Position numbers and translations under genes: made by a program. A stretch of DNA of 64,000 bases. Source: an uncultured Veillonellaceae bacterium. GTDB lineage: Bacteria > Bacillota > Negativicutes > Veillonellales > Dialisteraceae. Positions 44,581-53,484 of the stretch are shown one piece after another. The stretch spans positions 186,001 to 250,000 of the forward strand of contig CATVYJ010000001.1 of assembly GCA_958348245.1 (NCBI GenBank). Direction: 5' to 3'. Each line of letters starts with the position of its first letter. Position 1 is the stretch's first letter. The notes under the pieces were generated by a model. That model worked only from the letters and a program-made list of their open reading frames with translations, was not told the DNA's origin and did no database searches.

Positions 44581-44607
44581 CCGGCGCTTTGCGGCCGCGG
44601 GCGCCGG
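44581..44607 (+). promoter_or_regulatory. GC-rich leader hairpin before ftsE
   Basis: CCGGCGC (44581–44587) pairs with GCGCCGG (44601–44607); the loop contains the palindrome GCGGCCGC. It ends about 11 nt before the GGAG ribosome-binding site. Confidence 0.45.
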
Positions 44608-44629
44608 CAGTTACAGATGGAGAAATGAT

Positions 44630-45319
44630 ATGATTACGCTTGAGCATGTCTATATCGAATACACCAAGACGCGCATCGCCCTGCGGGATATCAACATTCA
44701 TGTAGACAAAGGGGAATTTGTCTTCATCGTCGGTCCTTCCGGCGCGGGGAAATCCACATTTATCAAGATGCTTACGCATGAACTGGTCCCGTATAAGGGA
44801 ACGGTCGTCGTGAACGGCGTGGAAGTGAACCGGCTGAAAAAAAGCCGCGTGCCTTATTACCGGCGTCAGCTGGGCATCGTTTTTCAGGATTTCCGTCTCC
44901 TGCAGGAAAAGACGGTCTTTGAAAATATCGCTTTCGTACTCCGCGTCACCGGCACGCGCAGCAAAAAGGATATCCGGGAAAAGGTCAACCGCGTGCTCGA
45001 TCTGGTCAATCTCCGGAATAAGGCCGGGGAATATCCGGCGCAGCTTTCCGGCGGCGAGCAGCAGCGCGTGGCCATTGCGCGCGCCCTCGTGAACCGGCCG
45101 ACCCTGCTTATCGCCGATGAACCGACCGGCAATCTGGACCCGGCTACGACGGACGAAATCATGGAACTGTTTAACGATATCAACCACATGGGCACCACCA
45201 TCATCATGGTCACGCACAATAAGGAACTGGTCAACTCCATGCACAAGCGCGTGGTCAGCATCGAAGACGGGCACATCGTGAGCGATGTGAAGAAGGGAGG
45301 CTATGATCTGCATGTTTAG
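44630..45319 (+). CDS. ftsE: Cell division ATP-binding protein FtsE
   Basis: The ATPase of the FtsEX complex, which links the divisome to peptidoglycan hydrolases. The 229-residue ABC protein has Walker A GPSGAGKST near residue 36, IVFQDFRLLQEKTV, the signature LSGGEQQRVAIA and Walker B LLIADEPTGNLDP. The start at 44630 is chosen because GGAG lies 7–8 nt upstream. The end overlaps ftsX. It heads a four-gene unit with a LytM-type peptidase and an S41 protease. Confidence 0.96.
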   Translation: MITLEHVYIEYTKTRIALRDINIHVDKGEFVFIVGPSGAGKSTFIKMLTHELVPYKGTVVVNGVEVNRLKKSRVPYYRRQLGIVFQDFRLLQEKTVFENIAFVLRVTGTRSKKDIREKVNRVLDLVNLRNKAGEYPAQLSGGEQQRVAIARALVNRPTLLIADEPTGNLDPATTDEIMELFNDINHMGTTIIMVTHNKELVNSMHKRVVSIEDGHIVSDVKKGGYDLHV

Positions 45320-46196
45320 TTCGCTCGGGTATTTTCTCCGGGAGACGTTGCATTCTCTCATCCGCAATAAATTCATGGCCATAGCGTCTATTCTCACGGT
45401 GACGCTTTCCATGTTCATTCTCGGCACATTCCTTGCCGTGGTGCTCAATATGAACCACATGGCGGGCTATCTGGAAAGCCAGGTAGAAATGAGTGTCTAT
45501 CTGAAAGACGGGCTCACCACCGATCAGGTCATGGGCGTGGGCCGCCGGCTCAAAGCGCTGCCGGATCTGTCGGAAATTTCCTTCACCAATAAAGACCAGG
45601 CCATGGTGGAATTCCGGGAACGCCTGGGCGATCAGGCGGCCATTCTCGATGCGGTGAACGGCAACCCACTGCCCTCGTCGTATCAGCTGTCTTTCAGCCG
45701 TCCGGAATCCCTGAAATCCGCGGCGGAAGCGGTAGGGCAGTATGATGAGGTGGAATCGGTCCAGTACGGGCAGGATATCATTGAACAGCTCTACAAAGTA
45801 TCGCAGGCCATCCGCGTGAGCGGCATCGTGCTCATTGTCTTCCTCGCAGGGGCGGAGCTTTTCATTATCTCCAATACGATCCGGCTTACCGTTTTCGCGC
45901 GGCGCCGGGAGATTCAGATCATGAAATACGTAGGCGCCACGAATGGATTTATCCGCTGGCCGTTTCTCTTTGAAGGGATGATCATCGGCCTCGTAGGCTC
46001 GGGCATCGCTTCCGCCGTGTTGTGGGAATTGTATAAGGCCATGCTGAATGAAGCGGCCGCTGCGGGTCTGCTCTTCATTCCTTTCATCGGTCTTTACCCC
46101 TTTATGCTGCATGTGACGCTGTTGCTCCTGGCGGCAGGCGTTTTCATCGGCATGATCGGCAGCGCGATTTCCATCCGGAAATATATGAAAGTGTAA
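45312..46196 (+). CDS. ftsX: Cell division permease-like protein FtsX
   Basis: The membrane partner of FtsE; it does not transport but passes ATPase-driven conformational change to an extracytoplasmic hydrolase or its activator. The 294-residue protein has a first transmembrane helix at about 25–47, an extracytoplasmic domain (about 50–165) and three further helices in the C-terminal half with FARRREIQIMKYVGATNGFI. The start is either ATG 45312 or ATG 45303; GGGAGG lies too close to the latter, so 45312 is preferred. The next gene encodes the probable hydrolase. Confidence 0.94.
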   Translation: MFSSLGYFLRETLHSLIRNKFMAIASILTVTLSMFILGTFLAVVLNMNHMAGYLESQVEMSVYLKDGLTTDQVMGVGRRLKALPDLSEISFTNKDQAMVEFRERLGDQAAILDAVNGNPLPSSYQLSFSRPESLKSAAEAVGQYDEVESVQYGQDIIEQLYKVSQAIRVSGIVLIVFLAGAELFIISNTIRLTVFARRREIQIMKYVGATNGFIRWPFLFEGMIIGLVGSGIASAVLWELYKAMLNEAAAAGLLFIPFIGLYPFMLHVTLLLLAAGVFIGMIGSAISIRKYMKV

Positions 46197-46200
46197 CGCC

Positions 46201-47337
46201 ATGAAAGGGTATAGACATTTTACCGCGGCAGCGCTTGCGGCGGCGCTCGTCCTCGGCAGCGCCGCGCCATCTGTGGCGGACGATCTGGAAGACCAGCTGG
46301 CGGATCTGCAGAGCCAGATTTCGTCCGCGCAGGCAGAGCAGGCAAGCGCACAGGAGATTATCAACGCCGTCATGGGGCGGCTGGCGGCGATTCAGGCCGA
46401 TCTCGACGCGGCCAATGCGGAACTGGACCGCATCCGCGGCGAGCAGGCCCGGCTGAATGAACAGATCCGGCAGAATGAAATCGCCCTGCAGAAAGCCATC
46501 GACGACCTGCACGCCCGGCAGGCCATTCTGGCCCGGCGGGTGCGCGCCATTTATATGCACGGTCAGCTGAATTATGTGGACGTTATCATCGGCTCCCGAA
46601 GTTTCAGTGATTTTGCAAACCGGCTGGAACTGCTGAAACGCATCATCCGCGCGGATTTTTCGCTGATTCTGGAGATCCAGGACAAGCAGCGCCAGATTGA
46701 AGCGCGCCGGGCGGAACTGGAACAGGAAAAGGCGCAGCTGGACGCTCTTGAAGCAGACGCGCAGAAGCAGCAGGAAGCCATCGAGGCCAAGAAAGCGGAG
46801 CAGCAGAGCGCTCTTGAAGAAGCGCGGCAGCATAAAGCGGCAGCAGAACAGATGGAACGGGAACTGCAGGAAGCCAGTGCGGACGTGCAGGCCCGCATCG
46901 AAGCGCGGCTGCGTGAGCAGCAGGCAGGCGGCGGCTATACGGGCGTTGTCGGCTCAGGGCAGCTCGGCTGGCCCTGCAGCGGGCCCATCACGTCTCCTTT
47001 CGGGTATCGCGTTCATCCCATTTTCGGAATTGAGATTTCCCATGCGGGGATTGATATCGGCGTGCCGGAAGGGACGCCCGTGCATGCCGCTGACAGCGGG
47101 ACAGTCATCGAGGCGGACTGGATCAGCGGATACGGCTATACGGTCATCATTGATCACGGCAACGGCATCCAGACGCTTTACGCGCACAACAGCGCCCTTA
47201 TCGCCGGCGCGGGGCAGTCCGTGTCGAAAGGGGAAGTGGTGGCCTACTCCGGGCAGACCGGCAATGTCACCGGGCCTCACTGTCACTTCGAGGTGCGCAT
47301 CAGCGGTTCGCCGGTGGACCCCATGGGATACCTGTAA
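46201..47337 (+). CDS. Secreted coiled-coil M23 (LytM) peptidase, EnvC/PcsB-like
   Basis: A 378-residue exported protein: a signal peptide (about residues 1–25, cleavage near PSVADD), a long coiled coil (about 26–240) and a C-terminal LytM domain. The zinc-site residues seem intact: H and D in ISHAGIDIG and the HxH in GPHCHFEVR, so it may be an active endopeptidase, whereas E. coli EnvC is only an activator. The layout (coiled coil plus hydrolase, next to ftsX) matches hydrolases controlled by FtsEX, such as PcsB. It starts 4 nt after ftsX. Confidence 0.92.
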   Translation: MKGYRHFTAAALAAALVLGSAAPSVADDLEDQLADLQSQISSAQAEQASAQEIINAVMGRLAAIQADLDAANAELDRIRGEQARLNEQIRQNEIALQKAIDDLHARQAILARRVRAIYMHGQLNYVDVIIGSRSFSDFANRLELLKRIIRADFSLILEIQDKQRQIEARRAELEQEKAQLDALEADAQKQQEAIEAKKAEQQSALEEARQHKAAAEQMERELQEASADVQARIEARLREQQAGGGYTGVVGSGQLGWPCSGPITSPFGYRVHPIFGIEISHAGIDIGVPEGTPVHAADSGTVIEADWISGYGYTVIIDHGNGIQTLYAHNSALIAGAGQSVSKGEVVAYSGQTGNVTGPHCHFEVRISGSPVDPMGYL

Positions 47338-47353
47338 ATTTTCATTGATACAC

Positions 47354-47391
47354 AGCCGAAGGAAAAGAAATTCTTTCCTCCGGCTTTCTTT
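47354..47391 (+). terminator. Weak terminator-like hairpin between the M23 and S41 genes
   Basis: AGCCG/CGGCT and AGGAAA/TTTCCT arms with one mismatch and a short loop, followed by TTCTTTC. It may only lower read-through into the next gene. Confidence 0.45.
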
Positions 47392-47403
47392 CTGGAGGTC
47401 ATT

Positions 47404-48555
47404 ATGAAACTCACCCTGCGGCAGAAGGCGGCGGTCCTCTGGTGCACGTCCGTCGTTGCGGGTTCGTTATCGCTTTCCGGGCTTACCCTTCTTCTCGCCA
47501 CCGATGATCCGGAAGCGCTCCTGCGGGCCGTGCAGACATACCGCACCATCCATCGGGAATATTTCCGATCCGTATCCGATACGGAACTGCTGAACGGCGC
47601 TGCGGAAGGCATGGTGGCTTCCCTCGGGGATCCTTATTCTCAGCTTCTCCGGGATGATGCCTACGACAGTCTCATGGAGCAGACCAGCGGAGAATATGGC
47701 GGCATCGGCGTAATCATCGGCGCGGACATCCACGGCGATTTCTATATTCTGTCCGTTTTTCCCGGAAGCGCGGCAGAAACGGCGGGCCTTCGGCCGGGGG
47801 ATCGGGTGCTTGCCATAGACGGTGCGGACGCGGCGGGGATGGATCTCACGACGGCAGCAGAAGCCATCCGCGGCGTTTCCGGCACGGAGGTGGCCCTCTC
47901 TGTCCTGAGAGAAGGGACGGCGCTGCCCTTTAACGTTACCCGTTCCAATGTAACGCTGCCTACCGTACAGAGCGGCCTTCTCGAAGACGGCATCGGCTAC
48001 ATCCATATTTATACCTTTGCGTCGCATACGCCTGAGGAATTCCGGAAGCAGTATGAAGACCTTACCGGGAAAGGAATGGAAAAGCTCGTGCTGGACCTGC
48101 GCATGAATCCCGGCGGCCTGATCGATTCCGTCGTAGCCATCGCAGATCAGATTCTGTCCGCGGGCCCCGTGGTAAGCTATCAGGAAAAAGGCGGCGCGGA
48201 ACAGAAGTATACGGTGAAAGGGACGGAGAAACCGCTGCCTCTCGTTGTGCTGATCGACGGGCGCAGCGCGTCTGCTTCGGAGATTCTCGCCGGGGCCGTG
48301 CAGGACAGGAAAGCGGGCGTTGTCATGGGCGAACGAAGTTTTGGCAAGGGAACGGTGCAGGTCATTCATCCCATGGAAAACAGGGAGGCATTAAAGCTTT
48401 CCGTAGCGCAGTATCTCACTGCGGCCGGACGGAAAATCGATCAAATCGGCATTCAGCCGGATATCGCCGTGCTTCAGACAGGACGCATTTTTGATCCCTC
48501 TACGGATAATGTGCTTCAGACGGCGGTAGAGACGCTCCGCACCATGAATCAATAA
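47404..48555 (+). CDS. S41 family C-terminal processing peptidase
   Basis: A 383-residue carboxy-terminal processing protease with an N-terminal membrane anchor or signal peptide (about residues 10–35), a PDZ domain (about 85–170, GGIGVIIGAD…LRPGDRVLAIDG) and an S41 domain with the catalytic serine in DGRSASASEI and lysine in RSFGKGTVQ. It follows the M23 gene, the usual order in Negativicutes and clostridia, where such proteases may trim the hydrolase. A GGAGG site stands 5–6 nt before the ATG. Confidence 0.94.
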   Translation: MKLTLRQKAAVLWCTSVVAGSLSLSGLTLLLATDDPEALLRAVQTYRTIHREYFRSVSDTELLNGAAEGMVASLGDPYSQLLRDDAYDSLMEQTSGEYGGIGVIIGADIHGDFYILSVFPGSAAETAGLRPGDRVLAIDGADAAGMDLTTAAEAIRGVSGTEVALSVLREGTALPFNVTRSNVTLPTVQSGLLEDGIGYIHIYTFASHTPEEFRKQYEDLTGKGMEKLVLDLRMNPGGLIDSVVAIADQILSAGPVVSYQEKGGAEQKYTVKGTEKPLPLVVLIDGRSASASEILAGAVQDRKAGVVMGERSFGKGTVQVIHPMENREALKLSVAQYLTAAGRKIDQIGIQPDIAVLQTGRIFDPSTDNVLQTAVETLRTMNQ

Positions 48556-48561
48556 AGGAAG

Positions 48562-48587
48562 TCCCGGCGGAAGGCGCCGGGATTTTT
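48562..48587 (+). terminator. Terminator after the S41 protease gene
   Basis: TCCCGGCG and CGCCGGGA form an 8-bp stem with a 5-nt loop, followed by TTTTT. Confidence 0.9.
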
Positions 48588-48658
48588 CCACGGATTGGCA
48601 TTTTTCCGAAAACCGGAGAATTATCGGGAAAATTTTTCGTTTTTACTTCGACTTACTG

Positions 48659-48664
48659 TATAAT
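48659..48664 (+). promoter_or_regulatory. -10 element of the obgE operon
   Basis: A perfect TATAAT 57 bp before obgE, in an AT-rich stretch. The -35 (TTCGTT at 17 bp) is poor. Confidence 0.5.
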
Positions 48665-48721
48665 ATAAGATACAGTATTTCTATCCCGGGGCCCCGGGCA
48701 TTATACGGGAGAGAGGAACCT

Positions 48722-50014
48722 ATGTTTATCGATAAAGCAAGAATCATTGTACAGTCCGGCGCGGGCGGCGACGGGATGGTATCTTTCCGGCGGGAAAAAT
48801 ACGTGCCCAGAGGCGGGCCGAGCGGCGGCGACGGCGGACAGGGCGGCAGTGTCATCGTACGCGCTGCGGCGAATATGAATACCCTCATGGATTTCCGCCG
48901 CCATCGGAAATTTGCCGCGAAGAACGGCGAAAACGGCGGCTCAAAAGACATGTACGGCAAATCGGCGGAGGACGTCATCGTGAAGGTGCCGCTGGGGACC
49001 ATGGTGTACGATGCGAAAACGGACGAACTGCTGGCGGATATGACTCACGAAGGGCAGGAAGCGCTCATCGTGAAAGGCGGCCGCGGCGGACGGGGCAACG
49101 CCCACTTTGCGACAAGCGCCGTACGCGCTCCCACCTATGCGGAAAAGGGAGAACCCGGCGAAATGCGGGAGCTGCGGCTGGAGCTGAAAGTACTCGCCGA
49201 CGTGGGCCTTCTGGGCTTCCCCAGTGTGGGCAAATCCAGTCTCATCCGAAAGGTTTCCGGCGCGCGTCCGGAAGTGGCGGCGTACCATTTCACTACGCTG
49301 ACGCCCCATCTGGGCGTAGTGGCTCTGAGCGACGACCGGAGCTTTGTCATGGCGGATATCCCGGGGCTCATTGAAGGCGCAAGCCGCGGCGTAGGCCTCG
49401 GTCATGATTTTCTCCGGCATGTGGAGCGCACCCGCGTACTCATCCATGTACTGGACGCCGCCGGCAGCGAAGGGCGGGATCCGCTGGAAGATTTCCATAT
49501 CATCAATAACGAATTGGAGCTCTACAGCCCGGCGCTGGCGAAGAAACGTCAGATCGTGGCGGCCAATAAAATCGACCTCATTGCCGATCCGGAGGCGCTT
49601 GCGCGCCTGAAATCCGCCGTGGAAGAGGAAGGCTTTGAATGTTTCCCCATCTGCACGCTCACCGGCGAAGGCGTCCGGCCTCTCATGGAACGGGCGTGGC
49701 AGATTCTACAGGAAGTGCCGGCGCTTCCCGAAGCGGCGCCGGAGAAAACCATCATTTACGACGTGCCGAAAGATGAATTTGAAATCACCGTGGAAGACGG
49801 CGTGTATTTCGTAAAGGGCAAGCGTGTGGAAAAGCTGGTGGGAATGACCAATTTCGATGATCCGTTTTCCCTGCGCCGTTTCGAGCGGGCCTGGAAATTC
49901 ATGGGGCTGGACCGGCTTCTGAAAAAGGAAGGCATTCAGGAAGGCGATACGGTCGATCTGTACGGCGTGGAATTTACATTCTCGGATAAGTCCCGGGATG
50001 CGGAAGAGGAGTAA
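48722..50014 (+). CDS. obgE: GTPase Obg/CgtA
   Basis: An essential GTPase of 50S assembly and stress control. The 430-residue protein has the glycine-rich Obg fold (about 1–158, ARIIVQSGAGGDGMVSFRRE), the G domain (GFPSVGKSS as G1, DIPGLIEGAS as G3, ANKIDL as G4) and a C-terminal OCT domain (about 350–430), the extension seen in Firmicutes. It heads a long operon with yhbY, proB, proA, nadD, yqeK, an LCP gene, rsfS and cvfB. GAGAGGAA stands just before the ATG. Confidence 0.97.
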   Translation: MFIDKARIIVQSGAGGDGMVSFRREKYVPRGGPSGGDGGQGGSVIVRAAANMNTLMDFRRHRKFAAKNGENGGSKDMYGKSAEDVIVKVPLGTMVYDAKTDELLADMTHEGQEALIVKGGRGGRGNAHFATSAVRAPTYAEKGEPGEMRELRLELKVLADVGLLGFPSVGKSSLIRKVSGARPEVAAYHFTTLTPHLGVVALSDDRSFVMADIPGLIEGASRGVGLGHDFLRHVERTRVLIHVLDAAGSEGRDPLEDFHIINNELELYSPALAKKRQIVAANKIDLIADPEALARLKSAVEEEGFECFPICTLTGEGVRPLMERAWQILQEVPALPEAAPEKTIIYDVPKDEFEITVEDGVYFVKGKRVEKLVGMTNFDDPFSLRRFERAWKFMGLDRLLKKEGIQEGDTVDLYGVEFTFSDKSRDAEEE

Positions 50015-50018
50015 CCCG

Positions 50019-50309
50019 ATGCTCACAGGAAAACAGAAGCAGTATCTGAAGGCCATTGCAGTCAATTTTCCCGCGGTGGTGCAGATCGGCAAGGAAGGAC
50101 TGGCCGCGCCGGTCATCGACAGCGCCGAAGCGGCCATCGCGGCGCGGGAATTGATCAAGGTGAAAGTCAATCAGAATTCGGAAGAGGAGATTTCCCATAC
50201 GGCGGCGGTGCTGGCGGAAGCGCTGCAGTGTGAAATCGTGCAGATTATCGGACGCAGCTGCATTCTTTTCCGGCAGAAAGAAAAGAAGTCTCACTATGAA
50301 CTGCCCTGA
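50019..50309 (+). CDS. yhbY: YhbY/CRS1-type RNA-binding protein
   Basis: A 96-residue single CRM-domain protein tied to large-subunit assembly. The start MLTGKQKQYLKA, the GKEGLAAPV segment and the GxxxxFRQ-like ending RSCILFRQKEK are family features. ATG 50019 has GAAGAGGA about 10 nt upstream; the track of the frame upstream lies inside obgE. Its end overlaps proB by 14 nt. Neighbouring obgE and rsfS give a ribosome-assembly theme. Confidence 0.9.
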   Translation: MLTGKQKQYLKAIAVNFPAVVQIGKEGLAAPVIDSAEAAIAARELIKVKVNQNSEEEISHTAAVLAEALQCEIVQIIGRSCILFRQKEKKSHYELP

Positions 50310-51441
50310 CCGCGCGTCCATGAAGGAACGCATCCTCGGCAAGAAAAAAATTGTCATCAAAGTGGGGACCAGTTCCATCACTTATGCCAATGGAAAGCTG
50401 AATCTGCGCTTCATCGATCAACTGGCGCAGCAGATTTCCGATCTTATGAACCGGGGCGTCCAGGTGATCCTCGTTACGTCCGGCGCGATTGGCGTGGGCG
50501 TACCCATTATCGGGTTTCAGGAGAAGCCGGCGTACCTGCCGTACAAGCAGGCGGCGGCCGCCGTCGGACAGGGATTCCTCATGAATGTGTACGAGCGGTT
50601 TTTCCACGAATACGGCCGCCATGTGGGACAGGTGCTGCTCACAAAGGGGGATTCGCTCAATCCCAAGCGGTATATGTATGCCCGCGGGATGATCATGGCT
50701 CTTCTTGAACTGGGCGTGCTCCCCATCATCAATGAAAATGACGCGGTTGCCGCCGATGAAATTAAAATCGGCGACAACGATACGCTGTCTGCCACGGTGG
50801 CGAGTATTGCCGACGCGGACCTGCTCATCATTCTCTCCGATGTAGACGGGCTTTATGACAAGAATCCATCCCGGTACGCCGACGCGGTGCTCATTCCGGA
50901 AGTGGCTGCCTTCAGCCGGGCGCTTTTCCGCACAGCGGAAGGCCCAGGCACGGCGCGCGGCACAGGAGGCATGTATACGAAGCTTCTCGCCGCGGAAATC
51001 TGCGTGCATTCCGGCATCGACATGGTCATTGCCCGGAGCACGGTGCCCCGCGTGCTCTACCGCATCATGGACGGAGAGAGCGTAGGCACGTTCTTCCGCG
51101 CAGAGGATGTGCATCCCCAGATGAAGAAGCGCAGCATGATCATCGGGGCGGATATCAAGGGGACGATCCGCGTCGACGAGGGGTGCCGAAACGCCGTGCT
51201 GTACAAAGGGTCGAGTATTCTTCCCGTCGGGGTTATCGGGACAGACGGAGATTTTCAGGACGGCGATATTGTATCCGTCTTCTGCGGCGATGAAGAGATC
51301 GCCCGCGGCATTACGCATTTCTGCCGGACTGACGTGGAGAAAATCCGCGGTGTCCATACGTCGGAAATGAACGGGGCGCTTGGGTATGAGGCGCCTTATG
51401 ATACGGTCATTCACAGAGACAATCTGCTGGTCCTGCACTGA
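50296..51441 (+). CDS. proB: Glutamate 5-kinase with PUA domain
   Basis: The first step of proline synthesis. The 381-residue protein has an amino-acid kinase domain (IVIKVGTSSITYANG near the start, VTSGAIGVG, NENDAVA, GTGGMYTKLLAAE) and a C-terminal PUA domain (about 285–381). The start at 50296 lies in the end of yhbY; ATG 50320 is an alternative but lacks a ribosome-binding site. proA follows 14 nt later, so both proline enzymes are made from the obgE operon. Confidence 0.95.
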   Translation: MNCPDRASMKERILGKKKIVIKVGTSSITYANGKLNLRFIDQLAQQISDLMNRGVQVILVTSGAIGVGVPIIGFQEKPAYLPYKQAAAAVGQGFLMNVYERFFHEYGRHVGQVLLTKGDSLNPKRYMYARGMIMALLELGVLPIINENDAVAADEIKIGDNDTLSATVASIADADLLIILSDVDGLYDKNPSRYADAVLIPEVAAFSRALFRTAEGPGTARGTGGMYTKLLAAEICVHSGIDMVIARSTVPRVLYRIMDGESVGTFFRAEDVHPQMKKRSMIIGADIKGTIRVDEGCRNAVLYKGSSILPVGVIGTDGDFQDGDIVSVFCGDEEIARGITHFCRTDVEKIRGVHTSEMNGALGYEAPYDTVIHRDNLLVLH

Positions 51442-51455
51442 AAGGAGCGGTATGT

Positions 51456-52709
51456 ATGAACAGGGAAGAATTGATCTGCGCCGTACGGGAAGCGCGGCGG
51501 GCCGCGTCGCAGCTGGCGCTTCTCACCGGCGATGAGAAAAACGGACTGCTCCAGGCATTCCACGATGAACTGCTGCGTCAGCAGGACCGGCTTCTTCTTG
51601 CCAATCGGGAAGACCTCTCCCGGGCGAAAGACTACGGCCTGAGCCCGGCCATGACAGAGCGCCTCACTCTCACTGAGCGGCGCATTGCCGACATGGCGGA
51701 AGGCGCGGCGGCGCTCATGGCGCTCCCCGACCCGTGCGGACGGACGCTCGCCCGTTGGACGCTCCCGAACGGACTGGAAGTCATCCGCACGACTGTGCCT
51801 TTCGGCGTCATCGCCATGATTTATGAATCCCGCCCGAACGTTACGGCGGACGCGGCGGCGCTCTGCCTGAAAAGCGGCAATGCCTGCGTGCTCCGCGGCG
51901 GAAAGGAAGCGCATTTCACCAATGCGGCCATGACAGAGATCCTTCATGATGTACTCCGCCGGGCCGGCCTCCCGGAGGCGGCGGTGACGAGCATTCTGGA
52001 TCCGGACCGCGTGCTGGTGCAGCAGCTGCTCACCCTGCGCGGGCTGGTGGATCTGGCGATTCCCAGAGGGGGTGCGGGCCTTATCCGGTCCGTGGTGGAG
52101 ACCAGCACCGTTCCCGTCATCGAAACAGGAAGCGGCGAGTGCCACACTTACGTGGACAAATCGGCGGATCTGTCAAAGGCGCTGCCCATCGTTCTCAATG
52201 CCAAGACCCAACGTCCCTCTGTGTGCAACGCCATGGAAACGCTGCTCATTCATAAGGACATCGCGCCGGCGTGGCTGCCCATTGCGGCGCAGGCGCTTCG
52301 CGAAAAGGGCGTAGAACTCCGGGGGGACGAAAAGGTCCGGGCCATTCTGCCTGATGTAAGGCCCGCAGAGGAAAGCGACTGGAGCACGGAATACAGCGCT
52401 CTCATTTTGTCTGTCAAAATTGTGGATTCCCTCGACGAAGCCATCGAACACATCCGGACGTACAGCACGGGCCATTCGGAATGCATCGTGGCGGAAGACC
52501 GGAAAGCCGTACGGGAGTTCATGAATCGCATCGACGCGGCCTGCCTGTATGCGAATGCTTCTACGCGGTTTACAGATGGATTTGAGTTCGGATTCGGCGC
52601 GGAAATCGGCATCAGCACGCAGAAACTGCATGTACGCGGCCCTGTCGGGCTCGAACCGCTGGTGACCTACAAATATAAAATTTTCGGAGACGGACAGGTG
52701 CGGGAATGA
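51456..52709 (+). CDS. proA: Glutamate-5-semialdehyde dehydrogenase (gamma-glutamyl phosphate reductase)
   Basis: The second step of proline synthesis. The 417-residue aldehyde-dehydrogenase-fold protein carries the catalytic cysteine in PSVCNAMETLL, the GRGGAGLI-like IPRGGAGLIRSV motif and the ending TYKYKIFGDGQVR. AAAGGAG lies 8 nt before the ATG. The ATGA at its stop is also the start of a small membrane-protein gene. Confidence 0.96.
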   Translation: MNREELICAVREARRAASQLALLTGDEKNGLLQAFHDELLRQQDRLLLANREDLSRAKDYGLSPAMTERLTLTERRIADMAEGAAALMALPDPCGRTLARWTLPNGLEVIRTTVPFGVIAMIYESRPNVTADAAALCLKSGNACVLRGGKEAHFTNAAMTEILHDVLRRAGLPEAAVTSILDPDRVLVQQLLTLRGLVDLAIPRGGAGLIRSVVETSTVPVIETGSGECHTYVDKSADLSKALPIVLNAKTQRPSVCNAMETLLIHKDIAPAWLPIAAQALREKGVELRGDEKVRAILPDVRPAEESDWSTEYSALILSVKIVDSLDEAIEHIRTYSTGHSECIVAEDRKAVREFMNRIDAACLYANASTRFTDGFEFGFGAEIGISTQKLHVRGPVGLEPLVTYKYKIFGDGQVRE

Positions 52710-52888
52710 CCGCCGGCCCGGATCATCAGGATTCCATGGCGCTGATGGAAAAATGCCGGTGGTGGTGGCGCTATCATACCCAAACGCAGAAAGGGCGGTA
52801 TGAGGTGTACCATTTTCTGCAGTGGCTGCTTTTCATGGGCGTCTGTACAGCATGTTTGGAAGCGGTGCTTTTATGGCTCGGCGTATAG
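52706..52888 (+). CDS. Small single-helix membrane protein between proA and nadD
   Basis: Unrecognised 60-residue protein. It starts in the ATGA overlap with the proA stop and ends 16 nt inside nadD; without it there would be a 163-nt gap in an operon whose other gaps are 41 nt or less. It has a basic, tryptophan-rich middle (KCRWWWRYHTQTQKGRYEVY) and a hydrophobic C-terminal helix (FLQWLLFMGVCTACLEAVLL). The pattern fits a small membrane peptide with the N-terminus inside. It could also serve only to carry ribosomes to nadD. No family was recognised. Confidence 0.6.
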   Translation: MTAGPDHQDSMALMEKCRWWWRYHTQTQKGRYEVYHFLQWLLFMGVCTACLEAVLLWLGV

Positions 52889-53484
52889 GCGTATTCGGAG
52901 GGTCTTTCAATCCCATTCATATCGGTCATCTGGTCATCGCGGAAGCGGCGTGGCAGGAATTTGCGCTGGAAAAGGTGCTTTTCATTCCCACTGGAGATAC
53001 GCCGAATAAGCGGATGCACCATATCGACAAATATACCCGGTATCACATGACGGAACTTGCCGTAGCGGACAATCCGCATTTTGAGATATCGTCCATCGAG
53101 CTGGAGAGGGAAGGGCCGTCCTATACGGTGGATACCATCCGTCAGCTGCAGGCGGCAGCGCCGTCCGGGACCGAATTCTATTTCATTGCCGGGACCGATG
53201 CCGTGGCGGATCTTCCCACATGGAAATACAACAGGGAACTTCTCGCATCGTGCCATTTCATCTGCGCCAGCCGTCCGGGAGACGTGGAGCGCATCCGTGC
53301 GTCCGTCCGCTATTTCGGCGCGCTTGGCCGGGAGAAAATCCATTTCCTGCGCACACCGGAACTGGAGATTTCCTCTACGATTCTGCGGGGACTGATTCGT
53401 GCGGACCGATCCGTGCGCTACCTGATTCCCGATGCGGTCGCCGCTTATATTCGGGAAAAACAACTGTACAAGGGGGCATGGTAA
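52873..53484 (+). CDS. nadD: Nicotinate-nucleotide adenylyltransferase
   Basis: Adenylylates nicotinate mononucleotide in NAD synthesis. The 203-residue protein has the nucleotidyltransferase motif GGSFNPIHIGHLVIAE near residue 9 and the closing ISSTILRG. The start at 52873 (MARRIGVFGG) is chosen from the family's normal N-terminus; the longer frame has no advantage. The gene is translationally coupled with the small gene before it and with yqeK after it (TAATG). Confidence 0.95.
   Translation: MARRIGVFGGSFNPIHIGHLVIAEAAWQEFALEKVLFIPTGDTPNKRMHHIDKYTRYHMTELAVADNPHFEISSIELEREGPSYTVDTIRQLQAAAPSGTEFYFIAGTDAVADLPTWKYNRELLASCHFICASRPGDVERIRASVRYFGALGREKIHFLRTPELEISSTILRGLIRADRSVRYLIPDAVAAYIREKQLYKGAW

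Noticed and set aside
48615..48640. TTATCGGGAA before obgE as a second copy of the dif-like arm
   Set aside because: Only seven bases match in a row, there is no inverted partner arm, and it lies in a general AT-rich promoter region.
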